DNA from: Halomonas caseinilytica
GTDB lineage: Bacteria > Pseudomonadota > Gammaproteobacteria > Pseudomonadales > Halomonadaceae
NCBI RefSeq assembly: GCF_001662305.1
Contig: NZ_BDEP01000015.1
Location: 62,001 to 126,000 of the forward strand
Direction: 5' to 3'
Length of the DNA stretch: 64,000 nucleotides
Shown: positions 18,049 to 26,512 of the stretch, one piece after another
How positions within the stretch are numbered: the stretch's first letter is position 1
Layout of the letters: every line of letters begins with the position of its first letter
The notes under the pieces: generated by a model
Database searches by the model: none
What the model saw: only the letters and a program-made list of their open reading frames with translations
What the model was told of the DNA's origin: nothing
Made by a program: the position numbers and the translations under genes

Positions 18049-18791
18049 GTCGACTCCGTCTGATGACGACGGCGCTCCCGGCACTCCAGCGGGCAGTTCT
18101 CGCAATAGCCCAGTTCGTCGATCAGGTAGCGGATGCAGCACAAGCGACGCACTCGCTTGGGGGAGGCCTCGCTTGCTTCGACATAATGCACCGGCTGGTA
18201 CAGCGGGTTGCGACGTCCGTCAGCCAGGGTGCGGGATGCCATCAGGTGATGGGCCGGTTCGGCCATGGCCGAGGAGGCCATGGGATGCATCGGCAGGACG
18301 CTGACGAAATACTCGAAGTAGTTGCCGACATTGCTCCAGAACACCTTGGGGGAGGCCCCGGCATAGGCTGCCAGGCCTTCGATCAAGGGTGTCAGGTGAT
18401 CATCGATCAGGGTGGTGAAGCGAGCCGTGCCTTCCAGCTCGGCCAAGGGGCGACCTTCGTCCTTGAGGCACAATCCGGCGACATGGCCTTCCGGGGCCAG
18501 AACCAGGCGCAGATCGTCCAGTGCTAGGGGAAGGTCGCGCTCCAGGATCAGATTGGCGGCCAGGCTCGTGGCGGCCAGGCTGGCGAAGTGCCACTTGGTC
18601 CATATCGAGACCAGGGCGCGGCGATCACCCCCGGGGTAGTGAGCATTGAAATCGGCCATCAGCGCCTCGAGGCGCGCCGGGTCCAGCAACTCGCTGGCCG
18701 CGACGGTATCTGGCGCGGTGCGAGTCGAGACGCGCGGCGGCATCAACTGTGCCATGGGGCCGATATACAGCGATGACAGCGCGAAGGACAT
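18045..18791 (-). CDS. fhuF: Siderophore-iron reductase, FhuF-like [2Fe-2S] protein
   Basis: The 248-residue protein ends with the FhuF cysteine pattern: RRLCCIRYLIDELGYCENCP, that is CC-x10-C-x2-C, which binds a [2Fe-2S] cluster. The middle has the family's WSNVGNYFEYFV stretch. FhuF releases iron from imported ferric hydroxamates by reduction in the cytoplasm. It is the first gene of a two-gene unit with the AraC-like regulator and has a Fur-like site 43 bp upstream. MAQLMPP (12 residues downstream) is an alternative start. Confidence 0.88.
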   Translation of the reverse strand: MSFALSSLYIGPMAQLMPPRVSTRTAPDTVAASELLDPARLEALMADFNAHYPGGDRRALVSIWTKWHFASLAATSLAANLILERDLPLALDDLRLVLAPEGHVAGLCLKDEGRPLAELEGTARFTTLIDDHLTPLIEGLAAYAGASPKVFWSNVGNYFEYFVSVLPMHPMASSAMAEPAHHLMASRTLADGRRNPLYQPVHYVEASEASPKRVRRLCCIRYLIDELGYCENCPLECRERRRHQTEST

Positions 18792-18833
18792 GGGCCACCG
18801 TCGAAGAGGAACGTGTCGGGATAGTAAAATAAA

Positions 18834-18848
18834 TAGGAATCGTTATCA
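18834..18848. promoter_or_regulatory. Fur-box-like operator of the fhuF-regulator unit
   Basis: TAGGAATCGTTATCA matches 10 of 14 defined positions of the Fur consensus, upstream of the FhuF-like gene and just after the end of the IutA-like gene. Confidence 0.55.
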
Positions 18849-18953
18849 AAACTGCTGGTCAGATGGACGATCCAAATCACGAGGCCGCAGCGCCGTGAGA
18901 TCCGGCGAGAACGGGGACGACACGCACGTCCCCGCCGCTCACCGCCCGGGCGC

Positions 18954-21065
18954 TCAGTAGCTCATTGACCAACCGAGCGTATAGGTCCGCCCGCGTCCCT
19001 GATAGTCGTAGAGGTACTCCGGGCCATAGTAGGGCGAGTAGAACATCGCCGCGCGCTGACCCCAGACGGTGGAGTACTGTTCGTCGAGCAGGTTGGAGAC
19101 GCCGAGGCTGAGCTCGCCCACCGGCAGGCGCTGGCTCAAGGACAGATCCAGGGTAGTGTAGCCATCGATCTCGCGGTCGTCGGCATCTTCCAGGTCGAAG
19201 GCATGGCTGGCCTGCAGGCGTGCGGAACGCTCGCCATTCGGATCATGCCAGCCGACATAGGCCGTGGCAGAGGAGAGCGAGGCATAGCGGGCGTCGCGCT
19301 TTTCCCAGTCGCCAGCCTCGTTCTTCTGCTCGGAACGGACCGTGTGCAAGGTGCTGCCGACCTCGAAGCCGTTGTCGAAATAACGGGTCACCGAGCCCTC
19401 GAAGCCGTAGTCGCGCTTCTTCTGCTCGACCACGCTGACACTGAGGTCCTCGGCATTCTCCACGGCCTTGTCGGACCAGGCGTAGTAGAGCGCCGCCTGA
19501 GTCATCCAGTCGGCACCGCGATAACGCCAGCCGATCTCGACCTGATCGGTCTTGATGGCGGAGAGCGGGTTTTCGGCCACGCTCACCTCGGCGCTCTTGC
19601 CGTAGTACTTGGCCGGGTCGGGCAGCTCGAAGCCCTGGCTGAATTGCAGCCAGTTCTGGTGGCCGTTGCCGTAGTCGTAGAGCGCGCCGGCGTTGATCAG
19701 GGTGGCGTCATAATCGTTCTCACCACCGGGGACGCCCTGGAAGTCCTCGACCTCGACATCCATGTGCTGCTGGCGCACGCCGGCGGAAAGTTGCAGCCCC
19801 TCGGTGACCTGCCATTCGCTCTGGGCGAAGGCGGAGAGGCCATCGACCTGGTAACTCGGATAGCGCGGTGCGGTCCCGGCATCCTGCTGTACCAGACCGC
19901 CACTGGCATCGGAGGCCGACTTGTCGAATGACATCTGGTTGGCATCGAAGGACTCGCGGTCGAGGTCCAGCCCATAGGTTAGCGTCAGGCTGTCGGTCAG
20001 GTTGGCATCGAACAGTGCCTTGAGCCCGGAGAGATCGGTGTTCTGCTTGGAGGCCTTGAACTGGTAGCCGCCTTCAACCGGATAGGGGAAGGCCTGAAAG
20101 CTGGCTTCTTCCTCACGATGATAAGCCTGCAGGTAGAAGTCCTGGCCGAGGAGGTCGCCGTGATGATACTGCAGGTTGACCATCTTGCGGTCGGTGGCCG
20201 GGTCGCGGTCGGAGTTATAGCCGTCGCGGATCTCGGCATCGTCGAGGTTCGGCGTGGTGGCTCCCAAGTTGGGGAAGTAGACGCCACGATCCCCCTCGTA
20301 ACCGGATTCGTAGATCTGGGCCGCAAGTTGCAGGGTCTGCTGTTCGGCAAGGCGGATGTCGAGATTGCCCATGACATCGATGCTGCGATTGTCCTGTAGA
20401 TCGGTCTGGGCGATGTCGGGGAAGATTTCCTGACCATTGGCGTCGTAGTGGCGACCATTGTCCTCGTAGGCGGCGGCGATGCGACCCTTGACGTTCTCGG
20501 TGCCACCGCTGATCGACTGGGCAAGGCGATAGCTCAGGTCGTCAGCGTCGTTGAACCCGGAGGTCACGCTGGTCTCGGTGGCCAGGTGGAAGCCTTCGCG
20601 TTCCCCTTTCTTGGTGATGATGTTGATCAAGCCACCGGTTGCCCCGCCGCCGTACAGGCTGCTGGCGCCGGAAAGCACCTCGACGCGCTCGATATTGAAG
20701 GGATCGATGGAATCGAACTGTCGCGAGATGCCGCGTGAGCTGTTCAGCGAGACGCCGTCGATCAGCACCTGGGCGGTGCGGCCGCGCATGTTCTGGCCGT
20801 AGTTGGTGCGCCCCTGGGGCGCCAGGTCCAACCCGGGTACCAGCTTGCCGAGTGCGGTCTTGAGATCGGCGCCGGCGCGGATCTGGTCTTGCAGTTCCTG
20901 CTGGCCGATCACCCAGACCGCACCGGGTATCTGGCTGATTTCGGTAGGTGTGCGAGAACCGACCACGACCATGGTGTCTTGTTCGGTGGTGTCTTGGGCG
21001 AGTGCCAGGCTGGGCAGGGTACCGACCAGTGCCGTGAGCCCGGCTGTCAAGCGAATGGGTTGCAT
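18954..21065 (-). CDS. iutA: TonB-dependent ferric aerobactin-type receptor, IutA-like
   Basis: The 703-residue receptor strongly resembles E. coli IutA as I remember it. Shared blocks are RTNYGQNMRGR, DSIDPFNIERVEVLSGASSLYGGGATGGLINI, WLQFSQGFELPDPAKYYG and TTVWGQRA-type sequences near the end. The signal peptide ends LALAQ. IutA imports ferric aerobactin, a citrate-hydroxamate; related receptors take rhizobactin-type ligands. MQPIRLTAG is the likely start (AAGG six bases upstream). No aerobactin biosynthesis genes lie in the window, so it may take up a foreign siderophore. A near-perfect Fur box is upstream. Confidence 0.9.
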   Translation of the reverse strand: MQPIRLTAGLTALVGTLPSLALAQDTTEQDTMVVVGSRTPTEISQIPGAVWVIGQQELQDQIRAGADLKTALGKLVPGLDLAPQGRTNYGQNMRGRTAQVLIDGVSLNSSRGISRQFDSIDPFNIERVEVLSGASSLYGGGATGGLINIITKKGEREGFHLATETSVTSGFNDADDLSYRLAQSISGGTENVKGRIAAAYEDNGRHYDANGQEIFPDIAQTDLQDNRSIDVMGNLDIRLAEQQTLQLAAQIYESGYEGDRGVYFPNLGATTPNLDDAEIRDGYNSDRDPATDRKMVNLQYHHGDLLGQDFYLQAYHREEEASFQAFPYPVEGGYQFKASKQNTDLSGLKALFDANLTDSLTLTYGLDLDRESFDANQMSFDKSASDASGGLVQQDAGTAPRYPSYQVDGLSAFAQSEWQVTEGLQLSAGVRQQHMDVEVEDFQGVPGGENDYDATLINAGALYDYGNGHQNWLQFSQGFELPDPAKYYGKSAEVSVAENPLSAIKTDQVEIGWRYRGADWMTQAALYYAWSDKAVENAEDLSVSVVEQKKRDYGFEGSVTRYFDNGFEVGSTLHTVRSEQKNEAGDWEKRDARYASLSSATAYVGWHDPNGERSARLQASHAFDLEDADDREIDGYTTLDLSLSQRLPVGELSLGVSNLLDEQYSTVWGQRAAMFYSPYYGPEYLYDYQGRGRTYTLGWSMSY

Positions 21066-21413
21066 GTCGTGCCTTGTAAATTGTGTTGAGCAGAACGGAA
21101 CGGAATGTTTCGGGACGGGCGGCATTATAGTGAACAAATATGACATTGATAAGCATTATCAACAGAGGCAGAGGAACTCGTCGCGCACTTGGTCTTCATC
21201 GGGGCCTGAGGGTCGGACTGAGCCCCAGCAGGCGATGAGACGGTGCATGCAAAGGGATTGGGGCAGGCGGGCCTCGGGGCGTGACCTTAATCGGCGTGTA
21301 CGGAATTGCAGGGACATGAGCTGGATCATGTCGATTCGCCTGCCTGGGGTGGCATGAGGAATCGCCACTGGTCTCGGCCGGCGGCTTTCGATATCATACG
21401 CAGCCGCTGATAC
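21066..21413. other. Promoter region between iutA and the tRNA gene
   Basis: This 348-bp spacer holds the iutA Fur box near 21150 and presumably the tRNA promoter. I see no convincing gene in it. Confidence 0.5.
21147..21161. promoter_or_regulatory. Strong Fur box of iutA
   Basis: TGATAAGCATTATCA matches 13 of 14 defined positions of the 7-1-7 Fur consensus. With one extra base each side it is a 17-bp interrupted palindrome (TTGATAA-GCA-TTATCAA). Confidence 0.8.
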
Positions 21414-21490
<77 letters not shown>

Positions 21491-21539
21491 TTTAGATCAA
21501 CTACTTAAGAATTTTCTATGGTGAGTCCCATAGTCCAAG

Positions 21540-21557
21540 GGTACAGTTTCGGTACAG
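21540..21557. repeat. Left arm-type integrase site candidates
   Basis: GGTACAG occurs twice, starting at 21540 and 21551, an 11-bp period, between attL and int. GGTACAC occurs with the same 11-bp period near attR. Confidence 0.4.
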
Positions 21558-21587
21558 TGCCGATCCTTCAGCCCCCTGGAGACCTTC

Positions 21588-22649
21588 ATGGCCACCATCG
21601 TCAAGACCCCTGCCGGCAGCTGGAAAGCCGTCATCCGCAAGACCGGCTGGCCGACCACCGCCAAGACCTTCCGCACCAAGCGTGACGCCCAGGACTGGGC
21701 ACGCCGCACCGAAGACGAAATGGTGCGTGGCGTCTATATCCAACGCAGCGCCTCGGAGCGGATGACGCTGGAAGCGGCACTCAAGCGCTACCTCGCGGAC
21801 GTTACCCCTACCAAGAAGCCCAGCACCCAAAAGAGCGAACGCCAAAAGGCCAACACGCTGATTGAGCACCTGGGCAAATACTCCCTGGCGGCCCTGACGC
21901 CGGAACTGATCGCCAACTACCGCGACACGCGGCTCAACAGCCTGGGGCGTCGGGGACAGCCCATTAGCCCCAACACCGTGCGCCTGGAACTCGCCCTGCT
22001 TGGCCATCTCTACACCGTGGCCATCCAGGAATGGGGCCTCGGCCTGACCTACAACCCCGTCCAGAACATCCGCAAACCCAGTCCTGGGGAAGGCCGCGAC
22101 AGACGCCTGAGCCCCGACGAGGAGAAGCGTCTGTTCGCCGTGCTACGGCAGCACAGCAACCCCATGCTGGCCTGGATCGCCAGAATCGCCTTGGAGACGG
22201 GTATGCGCTCCTCGGAGATCCTGACCCTCACTCGCTCCCAGGTCGACGTGAAACGCCGCGTGGTGCGGCTCACGGACACCAAGAACAACGAAGCCCGCCT
22301 GGTGCCGCTGACCCAAGCTGCCACCGAAGTGTTTAAGGAGGCGCTGAGCAATCCTGTGCGGCCAATCGATTGCGACCTGGTGTTCTTTGGCGAGCCTGGA
22401 AAGGATGGCAAGCGCGCCCCCTACGCCTATACCAAACTCTGGAACCAGGCGAAAAAGAAAGCTAGGCTCAGTGATTTTCGCTTCCACGACTTAAGACATG
22501 AGGCAGTCAGCCGATTAGTAGAAGCAGGGCTGTCTGACCAAGAGGTAGCGGCAATCAGTGGTCACAAGTCCATGCAGATGCTGAGGCGATATACGCACCT
22601 GCGAGCTGAGGATTTGGTTTTGAAGCTGGATAGACTGAATAATATTTAA
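21588..22649 (+). CDS. int: Tyrosine-type site-specific integrase
   Basis: The 353-residue recombinase has an N-terminal arm-binding region, a core-binding SAM-like domain (about residues 60-155) and a catalytic domain. The visible catalytic set is complete: Arg207 (ETGMRSSEI), Lys232 (TKNNEAR), His300 and Arg303 (HDLRHEA), His326 (GHKSM) and Tyr335 (RRYTHL). GGAG precedes the ATG. It lies 98 bp from the tRNA and would integrate and excise the island between the 43-bp repeats. It appears intact, so mobility is plausible. Confidence 0.95.
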   Translation: MATIVKTPAGSWKAVIRKTGWPTTAKTFRTKRDAQDWARRTEDEMVRGVYIQRSASERMTLEAALKRYLADVTPTKKPSTQKSERQKANTLIEHLGKYSLAALTPELIANYRDTRLNSLGRRGQPISPNTVRLELALLGHLYTVAIQEWGLGLTYNPVQNIRKPSPGEGRDRRLSPDEEKRLFAVLRQHSNPMLAWIARIALETGMRSSEILTLTRSQVDVKRRVVRLTDTKNNEARLVPLTQAATEVFKEALSNPVRPIDCDLVFFGEPGKDGKRAPYAYTKLWNQAKKKARLSDFRFHDLRHEAVSRLVEAGLSDQEVAAISGHKSMQMLRRYTHLRAEDLVLKLDRLNNI

Positions 22650-22679
22650 GATTTTATTTATTAATTATTGGATTCCCCT

Positions 22680-23990
22680 ATGCATGAATTCTCTCTTGAG
22701 CGAAAGGCTGAACAGATCCACTATGGAAAAACGAAAGGGTACTTTGAAGAGGTCTTGTCGTCTTACAATAATGGTAACTATCGCTCTGCTGTTGTTATGC
22801 TTTGGTCAGTAGCAATATGTGATATTGTCTATAAACTGCAAAGCCTTGTGGATTTATACGATGATGCGGCTGCCAAAGAGATTCTGAATGAAGTTTCAGG
22901 TATACAGGAAAAGGACTATAAGACTTCATCGTGGGAGTTGAAGCTGCTGGATGAAGCTCACGAAAAAACGTATTTGCTTGATTCTTATGAATACGAAAAT
23001 TTAAGATACCTCCAGAAGCAAAGGCACCTTTCGGCACACCCAGTTTTAAATTCCGAACGTGAGCTACACTCTCCCAACAAAGAGACTGCAAGGTCTTTGC
23101 TTAGAAATACTCTCGAAGGTCTGTTAGTCAAGCCCCCTTTCTATACTCAGCGAGTCATGACAGAGCTTCTGGAAGATCTTTCCGAAAATTCTGCGATTTT
23201 GAATTCTCAGGAAAAGGTTAAAAGATATATAGAGAGTAGATATTTGAGCCGGACGAAGCCGGCTGTTGAAGTTCGTATGTTTCGCACTTTATGGAAGCTT
23301 GTTTTTAAGCTGGAAGATGATAGTTGCGAGAAAAACAGGCGTGTTAACTTAAATGCGCTTAAGGTGTTGTCAAATAGAAACCCTGACTTTATTCTAAGAG
23401 AAGTTGATGGGGATAAAGATTATTATGGTAATGTAGCTTCATCTGGAAATCCATTGTCTTTTTTGGTTTATTATATTTCAGAAAATACAAGCGTATACTC
23501 ACTTTTAAGTGAAGATGCTCGTATGAAAATTGATCATTGCATTAAGACGGATGATGTTGGAAAAACGATGGGGTGGTTTGTCAAGGAGAGTTTGTTGCAG
23601 CATGGTGAAGATGTGAAAGCCTGGGTTATAGGTGAGGATCACCCGGATTTTACTAATAGACAGTTTGATGCTCTGTTGAATTTATCCGACTCTGATGAAT
23701 GGCAAGAACTTTTTTGCTCCATAGTAATAGGCTACTACACATCAAGCTTAAGCTACTCACAAGCAGACAAAAGGTTTCAGGTTGCAATTCCAAAGTATAT
23801 TGCACTTTTTGGACGTAATGAGCTAATCAGTTTGGATGAAAATATTGAGAATAATAGCCAATGTTGGGCGCGTAATCGGGCTGAGGAGGATTATGAGGTA
23901 ATCATGGGGCGAATTACTGAGGTGTTTGGTCAAGACTTTGATTTTGAAAATACTCCTAGGTTTAAAAAAAGAGTGGTCGGTAATAAATAA
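22680..23990 (+). CDS. Unrecognised protein with HEPN-like motif
   Basis: The 436-residue AT-rich gene follows int by 30 bp on the same strand. I do not recognise the family. The N-terminal ~130 residues look like an all-helical HEPN-type domain: NGNYRSAVVMLWSVAICDIVYKL, then KQRHLSAHPV, where Arg115-x4-His120 fits the R-x4-6-H signature of HEPN RNases. The remaining 300 residues are charged and mostly helical with no motif I can name. The start is ATG at 22680 with only a weak ribosome site. AT content well above the host suggests recent acquisition. Confidence 0.55.
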   Translation: MHEFSLERKAEQIHYGKTKGYFEEVLSSYNNGNYRSAVVMLWSVAICDIVYKLQSLVDLYDDAAAKEILNEVSGIQEKDYKTSSWELKLLDEAHEKTYLLDSYEYENLRYLQKQRHLSAHPVLNSERELHSPNKETARSLLRNTLEGLLVKPPFYTQRVMTELLEDLSENSAILNSQEKVKRYIESRYLSRTKPAVEVRMFRTLWKLVFKLEDDSCEKNRRVNLNALKVLSNRNPDFILREVDGDKDYYGNVASSGNPLSFLVYYISENTSVYSLLSEDARMKIDHCIKTDDVGKTMGWFVKESLLQHGEDVKAWVIGEDHPDFTNRQFDALLNLSDSDEWQELFCSIVIGYYTSSLSYSQADKRFQVAIPKYIALFGRNELISLDENIENNSQCWARNRAEEDYEVIMGRITEVFGQDFDFENTPRFKKRVVGNK

Positions 23991-24008
23991 GTAGAAGGTT
24001 GGGTAGGT

Positions 24009-24842
24009 ATGTCTATTCCAATGCCGTTTGGCTTAATAGCGAAGGCTCTTTCTTGGCTTTGGGGTTATACAACTAGGTTCCTTTTGCTCAAAACTTATCG
24101 TCGTTCCCATAAGCTTTGGGCTCGTCGTCACCATTTGGGGGCAAGATGGATACCTCTGGGGAGCTATCTGGAATACTCCTTACAGTTAGCAAAGCCTACT
24201 GATGCCGATGCGAAAGTATCGAAGGTGGCTTTTCGCTCAAAAAAACATAATATTTCAAATCTTGAAGTATTCTTTGAGGCTGCTGGAGGAGGAATTCGCT
24301 ATCAAGAAAAGATCTGTTTGAGTGACATTGATGAGCGTCCCATCGTATGCAGCATGGTGAATGTGCCATGCTAGGAGTTGATTACGTTATCGGATAACAA
24401 AATGATGTTTTCTATCGAGTCTGTACAGTTCCGTAAGTGTCAAGTAGAGCTTGAAGGGGGGGAGGTGATCTCTCAATTCGATTCTCAAGTTTCCTATTTG
24501 ACACATAGCTGGCTGATGCACGATGAGTGGAAGTTTCGATGGGGCGTTTGGTGGAACTGTAACTCTATAAAATGGGCGAAGCAAAGGCTGCAAGACTACT
24601 GGCGATGGGGGTTTGGGGCTCCTAAGTTGAGAGTTATTAGCCCCTCTACAAAATTTCCCCGTCGCGAACCATTGTGGGTTTCAGGGGTGAGAGGCATTGG
24701 ATGGATCATGGGTAGGCCGTGGCTAGTGACAATGCAATTTTGGGTCGCTATTTGGTCAGGACTTTTTATTCTCAATGATGAAGATGAACTGCAGTGGCGA
24801 TGGAAAAACTCTACCAATGACTCATTCGATGGCGAAATCTAG
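24009..24842 (+). pseudogene. Gene interrupted by an in-frame TAG (two ORFs, one original protein)
   Basis: Two ORFs (24009-24374 and the sequence from 24375) lie in the same frame, separated only by one TAG at 24372-24374. Read through, they give a continuous 277-residue protein. An N-terminal hydrophobic stretch (FGLIAKALSWLWGY) is followed by a basic region, an all-beta-looking centre and a tryptophan-rich C-terminal region (WKFRWGVWW, YWRWGFG). The second ORF lacks a well-placed start. The simplest view is a nonsense mutation, or less likely readthrough. Family not recognised; it follows the HEPN-like gene by 18 bp and may be its partner. Confidence 0.6.
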
Positions 24843-24854
24843 CGAGTATGTAGT

Positions 24855-24893
24855 GTGTAGTATGTTGTAGTATACTACTACAACATACTACAC
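24855..24893. repeat. Perfect 18-bp inverted repeat with 3-bp loop
   Basis: The arms 24855-24872 and 24876-24893 are exactly complementary; the 3-bp centre is TAC. The stem is AT-rich (5' arm begins GTGTAGTATG) and has no T-tract. It begins 12 bp after the interrupted gene and 50 bp before a KorB-type operator. It could be a protein-binding palindrome, cruciform or weak terminator. Confidence 0.85.
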
Positions 24894-24943
24894 CGAGCCA
24901 ACAAAGTAGAATCGTGCTTAAGGCTGTGCTGTAGAGATGCGGT

Positions 24944-24956
24944 TTTAGCGGCTAAA
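24944..24956. promoter_or_regulatory. KorB-type operator (OB) 1
   Basis: TTTAGCGGCTAAA is an exact match to the IncP-1 KorB operator TTTAGCSGCTAAA as I recall it. It lies at the left edge of the replication module. Confidence 0.75.
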
Positions 24957-25069
24957 TTTTTTCTCATATGGCGCGGCCTAACATGATCGCACCACCCATC
25001 TGTTTCCTGTCTAGTCTTTCCCCGTACACGGCGCATGTCTCTATGCTTCCAGAGGCCTGAGTAAAAACC

Positions 25070-25158
25070 GCCCCTCAAGTGTCAATGAAATGAAGTGCTC
25101 TGACCAAGCCCCGTGCGTAAGGCGATTTACTCAAGGTAATTATTGACACTTGAGGGGC
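25070..25158. other. Inverted pair of RK2-type oriV iterons
   Basis: GCCCCTCAAGTGTCAAT (25070-25086) and ATTGACACTTGAGGGGC (25142-25158) are exact inverse copies, 55 bp apart. Their core TGACACTTGAGGGGC is the TrfA-binding iteron of the IncP-1 (RK2) vegetative origin as I remember it. A strongly AT-rich stretch follows (25170-25340), including the 12-bp palindrome GTATAGCTATAC at 25263-25274. It could be an unwinding region. No gene lies between 24843 and 25364. Confidence 0.7.
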
Positions 25159-25364
25159 GTGAATGCCTGGGCTGCTGCTTAAGTTTTTATATTCAAGTAT
25201 GGTGGCTTTTTTAATTAATGCGAGTGCTTTTAGGAAAGTATAGGTGAACTTTTTTAAGGTAGGTATAGCTATACTTTTTCTTTTAAATCAATTGCTTGAA
25301 AATAACCGCAAGTTGGCGTAGATATTAAAAGCGTAATCTCGCTATGCGCTATCTTGAGGTGGTT

Positions 25365-25577
25365 ATGACAACCGAAGAACAGTTGCTTGAACGTTATGGG
25401 CCATTGCTCTCCCTGACCGATTTGTCGGAATTATTGAAGCGTAGTCCCGATGGTCTCCGAATATCTTTGCAGAGCCAGTCAGAGTTTGCTGTGAAATGGA
25501 ATGCCGCCAAGAGGAAGGTTGGAAGGCGTGTCTATTTCCGTGCAACTGACGTTGCAGGGCTGATTGATGAGGCCTGA
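25365..25577 (+). CDS. Small excisionase/MerR-like DNA-binding protein
   Basis: The 70-residue product (MTTEEQLLERYG...) contains a helix-turn-helix of the excisionase/MerR-like type: LLSLTDLSELLKRSPDGLRISL, followed by a basic wing KRKVGRRVYFRATDVAGLID. Similar small proteins sit in plasmids and integrative elements beside replication genes. GAGG precedes ATG at 25365 with five bases between, better than the upstream ATG at 25344. It may regulate the replication genes or help excision; the sequence does not decide. Confidence 0.65.
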   Translation: MTTEEQLLERYGPLLSLTDLSELLKRSPDGLRISLQSQSEFAVKWNAAKRKVGRRVYFRATDVAGLIDEA

Positions 25578-25621
25578 ATCGATTAGAGCGGCAAAGTGAG
25601 GCGGGCACGAAGGGGTGAGGC

Positions 25622-26512
25622 GTGAGCATTGTCGCCATGAACTGGGCATGGGATGTCCAACTGAGCTACCTGAGCGAGCGTGATAACAAGGCTGGGCGTC
25701 GCCTGCTGTTGGTCGCGTTGAGCGACAACGCCAACGAAGAAGGGGTGTGTTGGCCAGCCATCTCCACTCTGGCACGCCGCTGTGAGTCCAGTACCAAGAG
25801 CGTCCGCCGTTGGTTGCGTGAGTTCGAAGAGCATCAGTTACTCAGCATCCAGCCGCGTCGGAATGCGGCGGGGCAGACCAGTAACTTGTATCAACTGAGA
25901 CTGGCAAATCGAGTCGCGGAGAGGACTTACACCCCCCTGGACACCGAGTCCACCCCCCAGGGACGTGGAGTCCGGGGCCCCCGGACACCTGGTGACCAGG
26001 GCCCCTGGACATCTGGTGTCCCCCTAACCACCAATGAACCATCAATGAACCTCTCTCACTCTCAGGCGGGAGAGTCGATGCTTGGTCGAGCGGATCAGAA
26101 CAGTGACGCAGTTCCTCTTCAGGAATCTTCGTCAGCCATCCCAATACGTTCTGATCGCTTTCCCATGACCCTCGAATGGACGCCGGACCCTACTGAGCTG
26201 TCGATGGCCTGTTTACGAGCAGGTCTCTCAGCTGATCTGGCTCCCGAGCGATATCAGCTCGCCAAGTTCACGGCCCACCATGCCGATACTGGTCGCACGG
26301 CCAGTACGGCTGCCTGGCATACCAAGCTTGCCGACTGGCTGCGCAAAGATGTGCTCGCAGCTCAGCCCACTACCGGAGGACTCGCTAATGGACATCGACG
26401 CCAACGCACTCCATCTCGCCGTGTTACCGCCGCAGAAGCACGCGCACGCGCCAAAGCTCAACAGAGTGGGGGCATCATCGACGAAGACTGGCCCGCTGAT
26501 CGGAGAAGCTGA
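25622..26512 (+). CDS. Lambda O-like replication initiator (HTH plus DnaT-like domain)
   Basis: The 296-residue product has an N-terminal winged-helix domain (residues 1-95; LSDNANEEGVCWPAISTLARRCESSTKSVRRWL), typical of phage and island replication proteins. A low-complexity linker follows, then a DnaT-like region (FPMTLEWTPDPTELSMACLRAGL through ASTAAWHTKLADWLRKD). The linker DNA holds four ~22-bp-spaced repeats, as the lambda origin lies inside gene O. Start is GTG (AAGGGG upstream), with ATG at 25637 as alternative. It overlaps the P-like gene in another frame, the usual O-P layout. It probably binds the origin and helps load helicase. Confidence 0.65.
   Translation: MSIVAMNWAWDVQLSYLSERDNKAGRRLLLVALSDNANEEGVCWPAISTLARRCESSTKSVRRWLREFEEHQLLSIQPRRNAAGQTSNLYQLRLANRVAERTYTPLDTESTPQGRGVRGPRTPGDQGPWTSGVPLTTNEPSMNLSHSQAGESMLGRADQNSDAVPLQESSSAIPIRSDRFPMTLEWTPDPTELSMACLRAGLSADLAPERYQLAKFTAHHADTGRTASTAAWHTKLADWLRKDVLAAQPTTGGLANGHRRQRTPSRRVTAAEARARAKAQQSGGIIDEDWPADRRS
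25939..26021. repeat. Four iteron-like inverted repeats inside the O-like gene
   Basis: GGACACCGAGTCC (25939), GGACGTGGAGTCC (25961), GGACACCTGGTGACC (25983) and GGACATCTGGTGTCC (26007) start 22, 22 and 24 bp apart, about two helical turns. Each is a small imperfect palindrome. This phased array within the initiator gene fits a lambda-type origin. Confidence 0.6.

Noticed and set aside
25939-26021. CRISPR array
   Set aside because: The four repeats are 13-15 bp, imperfect and lie inside a coding gene with ~9-bp gaps. There are no cas genes in the window.
25622-26512. TrfA homologue as partner for the RK2-type iterons
   Set aside because: The protein has a winged helix and a DnaT-like region but none of the TrfA sequence blocks I remember. 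It fits a lambda O-like initiator better.
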